The position numbers and the translations under genes were made by a program. Below the pieces are notes generated by a model, which searched no databases, had not been told where the DNA came from, and saw only the letters and a program-made list of their open reading frames with translations. DNA of 64,000 nt from Bacteroidia bacterium. GTDB lineage: Bacteria > Bacteroidota > Bacteroidia > Chitinophagales > Chitinophagaceae. Shown piece by piece: positions 37,644 through 46,520 of the stretch. Positions within the stretch are counted from its first letter, which is position 1. The number at the start of each line of letters is the position of its first letter. The stretch lies in contig JAUIBA010000003.1 in the NCBI GenBank assembly GCA_030427635.1, positions 62,001-126,000 on the forward strand, read 5' to 3'.

Positions 37644-38975
37644 ATGTCACTGTTCTATAGCCGGGTCTTTTTATTCTGTTTGCTGCTGCTACCACTATGG
37701 GGCAGCGGGCAGGTTATTGTAACGGTGGCAGGCACGGGAGGAGTTGCCGGTTATAGCGGTGATGGAGGACTGGCCAACCTATGCAGGTTATATGAACCTT
37801 GCTCAATCTGTATTGATAATACTGGCAATATTTTCATTGCAGACGATGGCAATAATGTGATTCGAAAGGTTACTTCATCCGGTATTATTACAACATTTGC
37901 AGGTACAGGAAGTGAAGGTTATTCAGGAGATGGCGGACAGGCTACTAATGCGCAATTAAGAAACCCTACTGGTGTAGCAACTGACGACAATGGTAATGTG
38001 TTCATTGCAGACTACATTAATAACGTTGTCAGGAAAGTAAGTTCGTCAGGCATTATTACTACCATTGCAGGTGCCGGCGTTTCAGGATATAGTGGCGATG
38101 GTGGCCCCGCTACTGCGGCAAAGTTAAGCCTGCCCTATGCGATTATTGTTGATAACAGTGGGAATATATTTTTTTCCGAGGTGGGTAATTATGTTGTCAG
38201 AAAGATTGATGCCAGCGGTATTATTTCCACAATAGCCGGGAATGGCACATTTGGAGATAGTGGGGAGGGTGGCCCTGCTACTGCTGCACAATTAAAGTAT
38301 CCGGGATTTATAGCCATTCATCCTAAAACAGGAGAACTGTACTTACCCGTGTATAGCAATAAGAAGGTAATGAAAGTGAGCCACGATGGTATTATTACCA
38401 CTGTGGCAGGGAATGGTATCTATGCATACAATGGGGATGGCGGCCCTGCTACAGCCGCCAGTATGAAGGCCCCTAATGCTGTATTTTTTGATACTGCCGG
38501 TAATCTATACATAGGAGACAACTATGCTTACACAATTCGGAAAGTGAATACAGCGGGCATTATCTCAACCATTGCCGGAACTGGAACGATGGGATACAAC
38601 GGAGATGGACACCCGGCTACAGCTACGCTATTGAACAGGCCAAACAACGGTTTTTTTGATAAATGGGGTAATCTATACTTTGCAGATGTGGGCAATAACT
38701 GCATCCGCCGCATCAACTACAACCCCAGCGCAGTAGAAAGTATGGATAAGCTGCATGCGGCAATAAAACTTCACCCCAATCCGGCAAAAGAAACCATCAC
38801 CATCACCACCGATGCAAAAGCTGGCCACCTTACCATCCTCAATATGCTGGCTGAGGAGGTGTACCGCACAGCGGTAACGGGTAAAGAAACCACAGTGAAC
38901 ATCAGTCACCTGCCTGCAGGGCTGTATGTAGTGCGAACGGACGGGGGTATAGTGGGGAGATTTGTTGTTGAGTAG
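37644..38975 (+). CDS. NHL-repeat beta-propeller with T9SS type A sorting domain
   Basis: Start at 37644 (MSLFYSRVFLFCLLLLPLWGSGQ, signal peptide). Residues 25-365 contain six repeats of about 55 residues with the pattern GYSGDGG-AT, NVFIAD-NNVIRKV and SGIITTIAG, forming an NHL-type propeller. The C-terminal 75 residues (KLHPNPAKETITI ... LNMLAEEVYRTAV ... LPAGLYVVRTDGG) are a type A sorting domain. It is a secreted or surface protein exported by type IX secretion; the binding partner is unknown. Confidence 0.92.
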   Translation: MSLFYSRVFLFCLLLLPLWGSGQVIVTVAGTGGVAGYSGDGGLANLCRLYEPCSICIDNTGNIFIADDGNNVIRKVTSSGIITTFAGTGSEGYSGDGGQATNAQLRNPTGVATDDNGNVFIADYINNVVRKVSSSGIITTIAGAGVSGYSGDGGPATAAKLSLPYAIIVDNSGNIFFSEVGNYVVRKIDASGIISTIAGNGTFGDSGEGGPATAAQLKYPGFIAIHPKTGELYLPVYSNKKVMKVSHDGIITTVAGNGIYAYNGDGGPATAASMKAPNAVFFDTAGNLYIGDNYAYTIRKVNTAGIISTIAGTGTMGYNGDGHPATATLLNRPNNGFFDKWGNLYFADVGNNCIRRINYNPSAVESMDKLHAAIKLHPNPAKETITITTDAKAGHLTILNMLAEEVYRTAVTGKETTVNISHLPAGLYVVRTDGGIVGRFVVE

Positions 38976-39077
38976 ATGGTTTATAGTAGATAGTCTGTAG
39001 TAGATGGTAGATAGACGATAGTAGAGAGTAGGTGGTGGTTTGTGTATTTATGCGTTAATTTACCACAGCGTTTTGTC

Positions 39078-40088
39078 ATGAATACATCCAGCTATTACCG
39101 TCTGAAACACTTCATACCGTGGACGCGGATGAAGATATACCGCATGCTGGCGGTGAGCATTGTGCCTACTGCTCTTTTCTACTTCCTGCACTGGCACTGG
39201 CTGGCCATACCGTGGGTGCCGGTGGCGCTGCTGGGTACGGCGGCGGCCTTTATATCGGGCTTCCGCAATACGCAGACGTATAACAGGGCATGGGAGGCCC
39301 GGCAGATATATGGCGCTATCATTAACTGCAGTCGCACAATGGGCATTATGCTGCGCGACTTTGTGCGCCCATCGGCCGATGCGCCTGCCGTACACAGGGA
39401 GCTTTTCTACCGGCATTTTGCGTGGCTTACGGCATTACGTTTTCAGCTAAGGGAGACGAAAAGCTGGGAGAACATGAAGACAAAAAGCTACAATCGGGAA
39501 TACCTGCGCTACTACAAGGTGCCGGAGTGGGAGAGTAACCTTGCCGATGAGCTGAAGCCCTACCTGAGTGAGACAGAGCATAGCTACATACTAAGCACAA
39601 AGAACAGAGCTACACAGGTACTGGCAGAGCAGTCGCGCAGATTGCGGGAGCTGCATGAGACAGGGGCGGTGAACGATTATAACTACACCGCGCTGGAGCA
39701 GCAACTGAAAGACCTGTATGACCAGCAGGGTAAGTGTGAGCGCATCAAGAACTTTCCCTACCCGCGCCAGTTTGCCAGCATCAATCTGTACTTTATCAAT
39801 CTGCTATGCCTGCTGCTGCCGTTTGGTTTTCTGGGTGAGTTCTCTAAGCTGATGGATAAATATGGCGATGCTATCATCTGGCTTACAGTGCCCTTCAGTG
39901 TGCTGATAGGCTGGGTGTTCTACTCGCTGGAGCAGATAGGAGAGGTAACGGAAAATCCGTTTGAGGGCAGCGCCAATGATATACCCATCACACAGATAAG
40001 CCGCAACATAGAGATAGATATGCGGGAAATGCTGGGCGAGACCGAACTGCCAGAACCGGTGAAGGCTATCAATGATATACTGATGTAG
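39078..40088 (+). CDS. bestrophin family (UPF0187) ion channel-like protein
   Basis: The 336-aa product from the ATG at 39078 has the bestrophin pattern: two N-terminal helices (MLAVSIVPTALFYFLHWHWLAIPWVPVALLGTAAAFISGFRNTQTYNRAWEARQIYGAIINCSR), PYPRQFASINLYFINLLCLLLPFG, and the late ENPFEGSANDIPITQISRNIEIDMREML. Bacterial homologues form pentameric ion channels in the inner membrane. Ion and role are unknown here. Confidence 0.9.
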   Translation: MNTSSYYRLKHFIPWTRMKIYRMLAVSIVPTALFYFLHWHWLAIPWVPVALLGTAAAFISGFRNTQTYNRAWEARQIYGAIINCSRTMGIMLRDFVRPSADAPAVHRELFYRHFAWLTALRFQLRETKSWENMKTKSYNREYLRYYKVPEWESNLADELKPYLSETEHSYILSTKNRATQVLAEQSRRLRELHETGAVNDYNYTALEQQLKDLYDQQGKCERIKNFPYPRQFASINLYFINLLCLLLPFGFLGEFSKLMDKYGDAIIWLTVPFSVLIGWVFYSLEQIGEVTENPFEGSANDIPITQISRNIEIDMREMLGETELPEPVKAINDILM

Positions 40089-40102
40089 TAGGGAGCGGTT
40101 CC

Positions 40103-41287
40103 TTATAATGGGGTGAAGAATATGGGCAGTATGTGAGCTGATTTTACAGCCTTCCCGTTGAAGGTAGCAGGCCTCCACAGGGGCATAGCATTTATGGCCC
40201 TTACAGCTTCCTCCTCACACCCATTGCCAGGGCCTTCGAGGGCTTTCACCTCTTGTACTTTTCCTGTCTCATCTACGATAAACTGCACGAGCACTATACC
40301 TGATATGTCATTTGCCAGGGCGCTGTCAGGATATTGCATTGCTGTCTCAGCATAGCTGTTCAGGTAAACCGATGGGCGTGCTTTATGAAAGCCGCTACCA
40401 TATATAGAAGGGTGGTGAACCAGCTGCGCCATTTCTCTGTCTGAAAAGGAAGAAACAGGAGTATTATAACAAGCCATTTGTTGCCCGCTTGCATTTTTCC
40501 TGTTTTGTTTAACACGCTGGTATTCCCCGACAGATACCTGCCCCATGACAGGAGTTGTGTGCCTCTTTATGACAGTATGGTGTGCGTCCCGGCCTGTATC
40601 GTACGATGAGATGACGGAGACTCCCCATTCATAATTAAGCGGATAGCGGTATATGGTTACTGGCTGCTCCTGAGTGGTGACAGATAGTTGCAGTGGCTCA
40701 AAAAAGGTACATAGCGCAGCATCACTACTGCCGGGATGTGCCGAGGTGAGTGTGATGGTGGTATGCTGTGCAGTTGTCGGGAGGTTGATACTGAAATGTC
40801 CCTCGTTGTCGGATAGGGTAGACGTGCCTGGCTGAGCAGCCCTCACCATAATGCCGGATAGTGGCTCTCCTGTGATATGGTCTATGACCCTGCCGCGTAT
40901 GGTAATATCATCAGCCTGCCGCGACCGCTGGCCCTGACCGGCATGTGTGGCCTGATGTGCGGTAGCAGACTGGCCCCGTGCAGTGACGGCGGCACCCTGC
41001 AATAGCAGTGCAGCTGCAGCCATGCGGGTAAAGGCGGTATGCAGGACGCCCTTTGGCCGGGGCGGTGGCAATAGCACTTTATTAAGTTGTGCGGTGGTGA
41101 AACGCCCGCAGATGTTGCCCGCCTTTATCTCTCCGGCCATACGGTACAGGTCGGCATCGCTCATGGAGGAGCAGTCTATTATGGTCTTGCTGCATGCGGC
41201 ACAGTGCCGTCCTTTGTCGGTGGGTGTCATATGCTCCCACTGCTCTGTGCAGGGTGTTGCTATGGTAAGTGTTACAGGATTTTTCAT
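40103..41287 (-). CDS. TonB-like energy transducer with CarboxypepD-regulatory-like domain and N-terminal CxxC motif
   Basis: The 394-aa product begins with a Bacteroidota-typical segment C-EQWEHMTPTDKGRHCAACSKTIIDC (putative metal-binding cysteines) ending at about residue 70. A hydrophobic segment follows (AAAALLLQGAAVTARG), then a carboxypeptidase-regulatory-like beta domain (ITIRGRVIDHITGEPLSGIMVRA). The C-terminal TonB domain reads GIVLVQFIVDETGKVQEVKAL ... WRPATFNGKAVKS. It may pass energy or a signal to an outer-membrane receptor, but none is adjacent. Confidence 0.85.
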   Translation of the reverse strand: MKNPVTLTIATPCTEQWEHMTPTDKGRHCAACSKTIIDCSSMSDADLYRMAGEIKAGNICGRFTTAQLNKVLLPPPRPKGVLHTAFTRMAAAALLLQGAAVTARGQSATAHQATHAGQGQRSRQADDITIRGRVIDHITGEPLSGIMVRAAQPGTSTLSDNEGHFSINLPTTAQHTTITLTSAHPGSSDAALCTFFEPLQLSVTTQEQPVTIYRYPLNYEWGVSVISSYDTGRDAHHTVIKRHTTPVMGQVSVGEYQRVKQNRKNASGQQMACYNTPVSSFSDREMAQLVHHPSIYGSGFHKARPSVYLNSYAETAMQYPDSALANDISGIVLVQFIVDETGKVQEVKALEGPGNGCEEEAVRAINAMPLWRPATFNGKAVKSAHILPIFFTPL

Positions 41288-41342
41288 AAGGTAGTATTCC
41301 GCATAACCGGTGTTTTATAAAAGTAGCAAATTTTCATCATTG

Positions 41343-41502
41343 TCCATTTTATGGAAAATGTCTCCATCGTGCGGACAATTGGCATAGTGTGCCAAAATTC
41401 AAATCATTGACTATCAATGACTTGAAATTCCGGCACGCCATTGGTAATACTACTGGCATAACACAAACAACAACAAACACAAACAAATAAAAATCAACTA
41501 CA
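41343..41502 (+). promoter_or_regulatory. 160-bp control region and leader of DUF4402 copy 2
   Basis: Same layout and exact length as the copy 1 and copy 3 regions. Inverted repeats: TCCAT-N3-ATGGA (41343-41355), perfect TTGGCA-N5-TGCCAA (41379-41395), and CATTGA-N3-TCAATG (41405-41419). In the last one both arms have changed together relative to copy 1 and copy 3, which supports a binding site. The last 45 bases are a CA-rich leader. Confidence 0.75.
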
Positions 41503-42027
41503 ATGAAAAACTTCTTCAAATCAATCGCAATCGCAGCTGTAGCAACTTTCGGTTTCGCAACTGCTGCTAACGCTCAGGCTACTGCTACTGCTTCTGCCTC
41601 TGCTAACATCATCACTCCTATCTCTATCGTTAAGACGGTAGATATGAACTTCGGTAACGTAGCCGTTTCTGCTACCATCGCTGGTACTGCAGTTCTGGAC
41701 CCTGCAGGTACACGTACTACAGGCGGTGCTGGTGGTGTAACCCTTCCTGCTACTACTGGTACTGTATCTGCTGCCAGCTTCACAGTTTCCGGTCAGGCTT
41801 CTTACACTTACGCTATAACACTGCCTACTTCATGCACTATCTCTGACGGTGCTTCACATAACATGACTGTTGACAACTTCACTTCTGTGCCATCTGCTAC
41901 CGGCACACTGAGCGCTTCTGGTACTGAAACACTGAACGTAGGTGCAACGCTGAACGTAGCTGCTGCACAGGCAAGTGGTCTTTATACGAACGCAACTGGT
42001 GTTCCTGTAACAGTTAACTACAACTAA
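41503..42027 (+). CDS. secreted DUF4402 protein, copy 2 of 3
   Basis: The 174-aa product has the same domain layout as the copy at 35750. The mature protein is identical to copy 3. The signal peptide differs from copy 1 at three positions (SIAIAAV, ATAANAQ) and from copy 3 at four. Silent changes are spread along the gene, so the copies are not brand-new duplicates. A repeat-rich TAGTAGATGG stretch and then a hairpin terminator follow. Confidence 0.92.
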   Translation: MKNFFKSIAIAAVATFGFATAANAQATATASASANIITPISIVKTVDMNFGNVAVSATIAGTAVLDPAGTRTTGGAGGVTLPATTGTVSAASFTVSGQASYTYAITLPTSCTISDGASHNMTVDNFTSVPSATGTLSASGTETLNVGATLNVAAAQASGLYTNATGVPVTVNYN

Positions 42028-42094
42028 TCAGTAGATAGTAATTAGTAGATGGTAGATAGTCGGTTTATCTGATACTACAAATAGAACATAACTG

Positions 42095-42119
42095 AGCGCC
42101 TCCTGACGGGGGCGCTTTT
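42095..42119 (+). terminator. terminator after DUF4402 copy 2
   Basis: AGCGCCTCC / GGGGGCGCT with a TGAC loop, followed by TTTT. Same stem as after copy 1, with a different loop. Confidence 0.75.
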
Positions 42120-42157
42120 GTGGTGGAGCGGCTGTTATGAAAAAACGATACTGTAGC

Positions 42158-43291
42158 TTATGGGTAGCTGGGAGTACGGTGTACAAACCAGTAGCAGATA
42201 CCCAGTATGGCAGCAGCAATAAGGATGGCGGCGGTAAATATTTTTAATGCGCTGTAAGGGCGGTCGCCGGTAACCTCACCAGTGCAGGCATTTACCGTTA
42301 TCTGATAAGATTTGTCTTTATGGCGGTAGGCACATATCCACACCGGTAGTAGTATATAGCGTAGGGCAGTGTTGTAGTGCTGCGTATGATAACGGCCTAC
42401 GCGCTGCTCATCTCCGCCTATATCATATCGTATAGTATCTTCTATAGTCGGGCGCACCATCTGTGTCATTTCGCTGTAGGCTGTCTTGGCATCCTTCTGA
42501 TAGGTTTCTGAGCGGAACCCACTCAGGTAGCTATCTTCAAACAATACCAGATCCTGAAGCGGCCATGGCTCCAGTACTACGGTTACCTGCTGTGGCAGTG
42601 AGGGGCTGGCAGAGATGAGCACATCGTGAAAGTTGTTACTCACACGGCCGCTCACACTGTACCAGCGGGTGTACCTTACCTGCCGGGTGCCGGTTTTCGT
42701 CTGTCCGTTTTCAGTATAGGTATATGTTTCTGTCTCATAGTAGTATTCTCCCCGCTCTCCTCTGTATTCGGTAATTGTATCAGAGTCATAGCACCAGTGC
42801 GGCACGTACACTCCCTGTAGCCGGTTGGCAGGGTTGGCTATACTCTTTGCCAGGTCTGAGGGGGCAAACCACAATTTGCCTGCCCACTTGCCCAGCTCAG
42901 CTGTAGCATCCTCTTTTTTTACCACAAATGGCAATATGCTGTGCGGCCGCAGGATACGCACATTGGCCGCCATAGATAGCACTACCGGAGAAGCGCAGAA
43001 GGGGCATATGTCTGAGGTGACAGATGTGGGCAGGTCTACCGTAGCGCCGCAGTTGTCACATTTTACCACGGTACCCGTGAGTGCCTCATTACCGCCCTTA
43101 AGCCCCTCCAGAAATTCCTGGTAGCTGTAGGTGCTGCGGAGGTCTCGCTCCATAGGCAGCTCATTTTCAGTACCGCAATAAGCGCATTTCAGATGTTCTG
43201 TTCCGGCCTCAAACATGACAATAGCGCCGCATCCCGCACATTTCAGTGCACAGGTGTCATGTATGGGGGGCGTTGGCGAATTAGCTTCCAT
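42158..43291 (-). CDS. zinc-ribbon protein with C-terminal membrane helix
   Basis: The 377-aa product has two N-terminal zinc ribbons: C-A-C-GAIVMFE ... LKCAYCGTENE (residues 13-45), then VKCDNCGATVDLP ... CPFCASPVVLS (residues 75-105). A long beta-rich domain follows (YVPHWCYDSDTITEYRGERGEYYYETETYTYTENG) and one C-terminal helix (IFTAAILIAAAILGICYWFV). The annotation PriA-like seen for such proteins is not justified. It lies 6 bases downstream of the SPFH gene on the same strand. The two occur together as a membrane-associated pair in many genomes. Confidence 0.82.
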   Translation of the reverse strand: MEANSPTPPIHDTCALKCAGCGAIVMFEAGTEHLKCAYCGTENELPMERDLRSTYSYQEFLEGLKGGNEALTGTVVKCDNCGATVDLPTSVTSDICPFCASPVVLSMAANVRILRPHSILPFVVKKEDATAELGKWAGKLWFAPSDLAKSIANPANRLQGVYVPHWCYDSDTITEYRGERGEYYYETETYTYTENGQTKTGTRQVRYTRWYSVSGRVSNNFHDVLISASPSLPQQVTVVLEPWPLQDLVLFEDSYLSGFRSETYQKDAKTAYSEMTQMVRPTIEDTIRYDIGGDEQRVGRYHTQHYNTALRYILLPVWICAYRHKDKSYQITVNACTGEVTGDRPYSALKIFTAAILIAAAILGICYWFVHRTPSYP

Positions 43292-43297
43292 TAGGGG

Positions 43298-44398
43298 TTA
43301 CTGAGGAGGCAGTGGTGGCGGTACGGTACTGAATAGTGGAGATAAATCGGTAAGCGTGCCTGCGGCGGCCCAGTTGTCCATACCCTGTTTCCATGCAAGG
43401 GTGTCACGGGTTACTGTACCGTTCTGTATCATGTTGCGTAGGGTGTTCATATCATATGGTCCCTGGCGGTTTCCGTTAACGGCAAAATAGTAGCTGGGGG
43501 TAGCATCGGGTACCGGCGGCGGCGTAGCGCCTGCCTGATTGTTGCGGAATATATCGCCTACCTGCCCCATCATACCGGCTCCCATGCCCAGACCCAGTCC
43601 AGCTCCGGCAAGTCCACCACCGGGATTTTCTGCAGCTTTCTCCATGGCATTGGCCGCCTGAAACTGAGCAAATGCACCCAGATTACCTACAATACCCATA
43701 CCGGTTCGCTTGTCCATGATAGCTTCTACTTCGGGCGGCAGCGATATATTCTCTATAAGAAACTTTGTGAGTGAGAGACCCAGTTCGGTAAAGTCGGGCT
43801 GTATCCTGTGCAGGATGGTCTCTGATACATCGTCATAGTTTGCCGTAAGGTCCAGTATACCCAACCCCGACGATGCGATAGCATCCATACCACGGGAAAC
43901 GGCAATGTTGCGTAGCTGGTCGTTTATATCCTCTACCTTAAATTCCGGTTGTGTGGCAGCTACTTCTTTCAGAAACTGTCGGGCATCACTTACCCTGAAT
44001 GCGTAGGAGCCAAAGGCACGAAGGCGCACAGGGCCAAACTCAGCATCGCGTACCATAACGGGATTTTTTGTGCCCCATCTCTGGTCTGTAAACTGGCGGG
44101 TGCTGACGAAGAACACGTCCACCTTGAATGGACTGTTGAACCCATACTTCCAGCCACGAAGGGTTGAAAGCAGCGGCATATTCTCTGTAGATAGGGTATA
44201 CATACCAGGTTGATATACATCGGCTATGATGCCCTCATTCATAAAGATGGCCACTTGCGATTCCCGCACGGTGAGCTTCGCGCCCATTTTTATCTCATCC
44301 TGATACCGGGGAAACTTCCATACAATGGTGTCATGGGTGGTGTCTACCCACTCTATGATATCTACAAATTCGCCCAGCAGTTTATTGAGCAGTCCCAT
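43298..44398 (-). CDS. SPFH-domain protein with C-terminal GYF_2 (DUF4339) domain
   Basis: I use the start at 44398 (MGLLNKLLGEFVDIIEWVDTT). Residues 10-220 are the virion-core / YdjI-type SPFH region (IVWKFPRYQDEIKMGAKLTVRESQVAIFMNEG, FGPVRLRAFGSYAFRVSD). A Gly-rich linker follows, then a GYF_2 domain (YYFAVNGNRQGPYDMNTLRNMIQNGTVTRDTLAWKQGMDNWAAAGTL). The protein probably forms membrane-associated oligomers with the zinc-ribbon partner next to it. It is transcribed away from DUF4402 copy 3. Confidence 0.88.
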   Translation of the reverse strand: MGLLNKLLGEFVDIIEWVDTTHDTIVWKFPRYQDEIKMGAKLTVRESQVAIFMNEGIIADVYQPGMYTLSTENMPLLSTLRGWKYGFNSPFKVDVFFVSTRQFTDQRWGTKNPVMVRDAEFGPVRLRAFGSYAFRVSDARQFLKEVAATQPEFKVEDINDQLRNIAVSRGMDAIASSGLGILDLTANYDDVSETILHRIQPDFTELGLSLTKFLIENISLPPEVEAIMDKRTGMGIVGNLGAFAQFQAANAMEKAAENPGGGLAGAGLGLGMGAGMMGQVGDIFRNNQAGATPPPVPDATPSYYFAVNGNRQGPYDMNTLRNMIQNGTVTRDTLAWKQGMDNWAAAGTLTDLSPLFSTVPPPLPPQ

Positions 44399-44457
44399 AG
44401 TTATATTATTTACTGCCAATTTAGGGAATTATAGTGTACCGCCAGATGTTCATTTTG

Positions 44458-44617
44458 TCCATTTTGTGGAAATTACCTCCACCGTGCGGACAGTTGGCAT
44501 AGTGTGCCAAAATGCAAAACGTTGATTATCAATATCTTAAAATTCCGGCACGCCGTTGGTAATACTACTGGCATAACACAAACAACAACAAACACAAACA
44601 AATAAAAAGCAACTACA
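44458..44617 (+). promoter_or_regulatory. 160-bp control region and leader of DUF4402 copy 3
   Basis: Third copy of the shared block. Inverted repeats: TCCAT-N3-GTGGA (44458-44470, one arm base changed), perfect TTGGCA-N5-TGCCAA (44494-44510), and TTGAT-T-ATCAA (44522-44532). The CA-rich leader is unchanged except for one base just before the start region. Confidence 0.75.
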
Positions 44618-45142
44618 ATGAAAAACTTCTTCAAATCTCTCGCAATCGCAGCTATAGCAACTTTCGGTTTCGCAACTGCATCTCACGCTCAGGCTACTGC
44701 TACTGCTTCTGCCTCTGCTAACATCATCACTCCTATCTCTATCGTTAAGACTGTAGATATGAACTTCGGTAACGTAGCCGTTTCTGCTACCATCGCAGGT
44801 ACTGCCGTTCTGGACCCTGCAGGTACACGTACTACTGGCGGTGCAGGTGGTGTAACCCTTCCTGCTACTACAGGTACTGTTTCTGCTGCCAGCTTCACAG
44901 TTTCTGGTCAGGCTTCTTACACTTATGCTATTACACTTCCTACTTCCTGCACTATCTCTGACGGTGCTTCACATAACATGACTGTTGACAACTTCACTTC
45001 TGTACCATCTGCTACAGGTACGCTGAGCGCCTCAGGTACTGAAACTCTGAACGTAGGTGCAACGCTGAACGTAGCTGCTGCTCAGGCAAGCGGTCTTTAT
45101 ACTAACGCAACTGGTGTTCCCGTAACGGTGAACTACAACTAA
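44618..45142 (+). CDS. secreted DUF4402 protein, copy 3 of 3
   Basis: The 174-aa product has the signal peptide MKNFFKSLAIAAIATFGFATASHAQ and a mature sequence identical to copy 2. It ends just left of the prophage and is followed by a different terminator from copies 1 and 2, so the duplicated unit stops at the coding region in this copy. Confidence 0.92.
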   Translation: MKNFFKSLAIAAIATFGFATASHAQATATASASANIITPISIVKTVDMNFGNVAVSATIAGTAVLDPAGTRTTGGAGGVTLPATTGTVSAASFTVSGQASYTYAITLPTSCTISDGASHNMTVDNFTSVPSATGTLSASGTETLNVGATLNVAAAQASGLYTNATGVPVTVNYN

Positions 45143-45172
45143 GATACATTGTAGTGCCTATAGAGCCTATCT

Positions 45173-45201
45173 AACCAGCGACCTCAGTCGCTGGTTTTTT
45201 T
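45173..45201 (+). terminator. terminator after DUF4402 copy 3
   Basis: Perfect 10-bp stem AACCAGCGAC / GTCGCTGGTT with a CTCA loop, followed by a run of seven T. Last clear host feature before the prophage. Confidence 0.92.
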
Positions 45202-45602
45202 ATGCCTGGCCTCCACGGTAATTGTTGTTCTTCACTTACAACCAGCACATGGTAAATGATACATCAGAGATATGAGGCTTCCCCCCTTCATCAACAACCA
45301 ACCTACTGGCTCAGCCACCATCTACCGCATCTGTTTCGTATCTTTGTGTCCTGTTTTAAACCCGCTACCGCTATGACACTACATTTCTCCTCATCCTCTC
45401 TCTCTCATTACCCATCGCCATCATCATATAAATAAATTTCCGCGAGTAATTTATAGGGGGTAAAACAGACCGTATACAAACAAAGAAGTAAAAAAAGTGC
45501 GAAAAATGCACAACTAGCGCGGGTTTCAGCCGATTTGACCTGTAATCGGGGAAAATTCGCAGCGTTTAATTAGGTTGAATTTCAGTTGAATTTCAGGGGT
45601 GG
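45202..45602. other. host-prophage junction region without a clear gene
   Basis: The left half looks host-derived: a TATCTTTG -7-like box at 45339-45346 is followed at 45373 by an ATG that opens only 20 codons to a TAA at 45433. The right half looks phage-derived: an inverted repeat ATAAATT-N9-AATTTAT (45432-45454), GTGC-N7-GCAC (45497-45511), CCGATT-N8-AATCGG (45530-45549), and a tandem TTGAATTTCAG pair (45574-45595) just past the repressor stop. The exact left end of the prophage is somewhere in this stretch. Confidence 0.5.
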
Positions 45603-46511
45603 TTATTTAGGGGGCATTAAAGCGGCTTTTAATGCCTCTACATCTTTCAATAACTGGAACTGGTTTATCTCAAAGTCATTGATTTTTTTGTAAAGCTCTG
45701 AAGGCTCCCGGAGATTACCTGTAATACGCATAACTACATACCATATCTCCAAAATATCTGCCGGGTCTATCTCAATAGTAGGGAAATCTGAGCGGTGGAC
45801 AATGGTATCTGATTTCAGGTAGATCACACCCCTCTCTTTTATGCGGTTTACTACACGTTTTACGGCTACTCCACCCCTGTGAACTACAATATAGACGCGG
45901 TTTTCACGTATATCTTCCAAATTTTCAACCCACTCTCCTATTACCCTATCATTATGCTCAATTGTGGGGCTCATGGATGGGCCTTCTACCTCAAACATGC
46001 GGTAGGTTTTACCGCTAAGACCGGGCATGCGGAAAGATGGCAGCTGCTCTATATAGCCAGTATCTCCATAGCCTAAAAGATAGCCCGCACGGGCCTTTAC
46101 CGGCACAAATACAATGTTCTCATTGCCCTGCTGATCTGTAACAACTACAGACGGCATTACAGCTTTCAAATAGTGCCTGTCAGGCTCATTCAGGTTATGA
46201 ATATTTTGCTCTATTTCGGTGAATGGGTTACCGTTTACCTTACCTTTTAGGTTACCTTTTTTCTCAATTTCCTTGGTGTTTTGCAATTTTGATAGGTTAC
46301 CTTTTGATAAATCTACCTTCAGTAAATCGTCTATTGATACCCAAAAAAGTTGAGATAGCGAGACTAGCTCGCTTATGTTTGGCTCTGACACACCTTTTTC
46401 CCAATTCCCGATTGTTGTGCTGCCCTTATTCACTACTGACGCTACTTTCGCCTGATTAAATGAATTTTTTTTGCGTAAAAAACTCAGGTTTTTACCCAGT
46501 AAATTGCCCAT
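45603..46511 (-). CDS. prophage repressor, HTH plus LexA-like S24 peptidase
   Basis: The 302-aa product has an N-terminal helix-turn-helix (LLGKNLSFLRKKNSFNQAKVASVVNKGSTTIGNWEKGVSEPNISEL) and a C-terminal S24 domain. Self-cleavage features are visible: an Ala-Gly bond in VPVKARAGYLLGYGD, the serine in EGPSMSPTIEHNDRVIG, and the lysine in GVAVKRVVNR. This suggests RecA-dependent induction of the prophage, unlike the classical Mu repressor, which is not a LexA-type protease. It is divergent from the early operon, with operator-like repeats between. Confidence 0.93.
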   Translation of the reverse strand: MGNLLGKNLSFLRKKNSFNQAKVASVVNKGSTTIGNWEKGVSEPNISELVSLSQLFWVSIDDLLKVDLSKGNLSKLQNTKEIEKKGNLKGKVNGNPFTEIEQNIHNLNEPDRHYLKAVMPSVVVTDQQGNENIVFVPVKARAGYLLGYGDTGYIEQLPSFRMPGLSGKTYRMFEVEGPSMSPTIEHNDRVIGEWVENLEDIRENRVYIVVHRGGVAVKRVVNRIKERGVIYLKSDTIVHRSDFPTIEIDPADILEIWYVVMRITGNLREPSELYKKINDFEINQFQLLKDVEALKAALMPPK

Positions 46512-46520
46512 TGTAAAAAA

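Noticed and set aside
38972-39032. TAGTAGATGG tract as a CRISPR array
   Set aside because: No constant repeat length, no unique spacers and no cas genes; it is an irregular short repeat.
42158-43291. PriA-like helicase
   Set aside because: It has zinc ribbons but no Walker motifs or helicase blocks; it is a membrane-anchored zinc-ribbon protein.
35750-45142. DUF4402 copies as part of a transposon
   Set aside because: No transposase or terminal inverted repeats near any copy; similarity ends at the coding region in copy 3 and at a terminator in copies 1 and 2.
45430-45602. Precise Mu-type left end with TG and MuA sites
   Set aside because: Several inverted and direct repeats are present but none could be matched to a right end, so no exact boundary is claimed.
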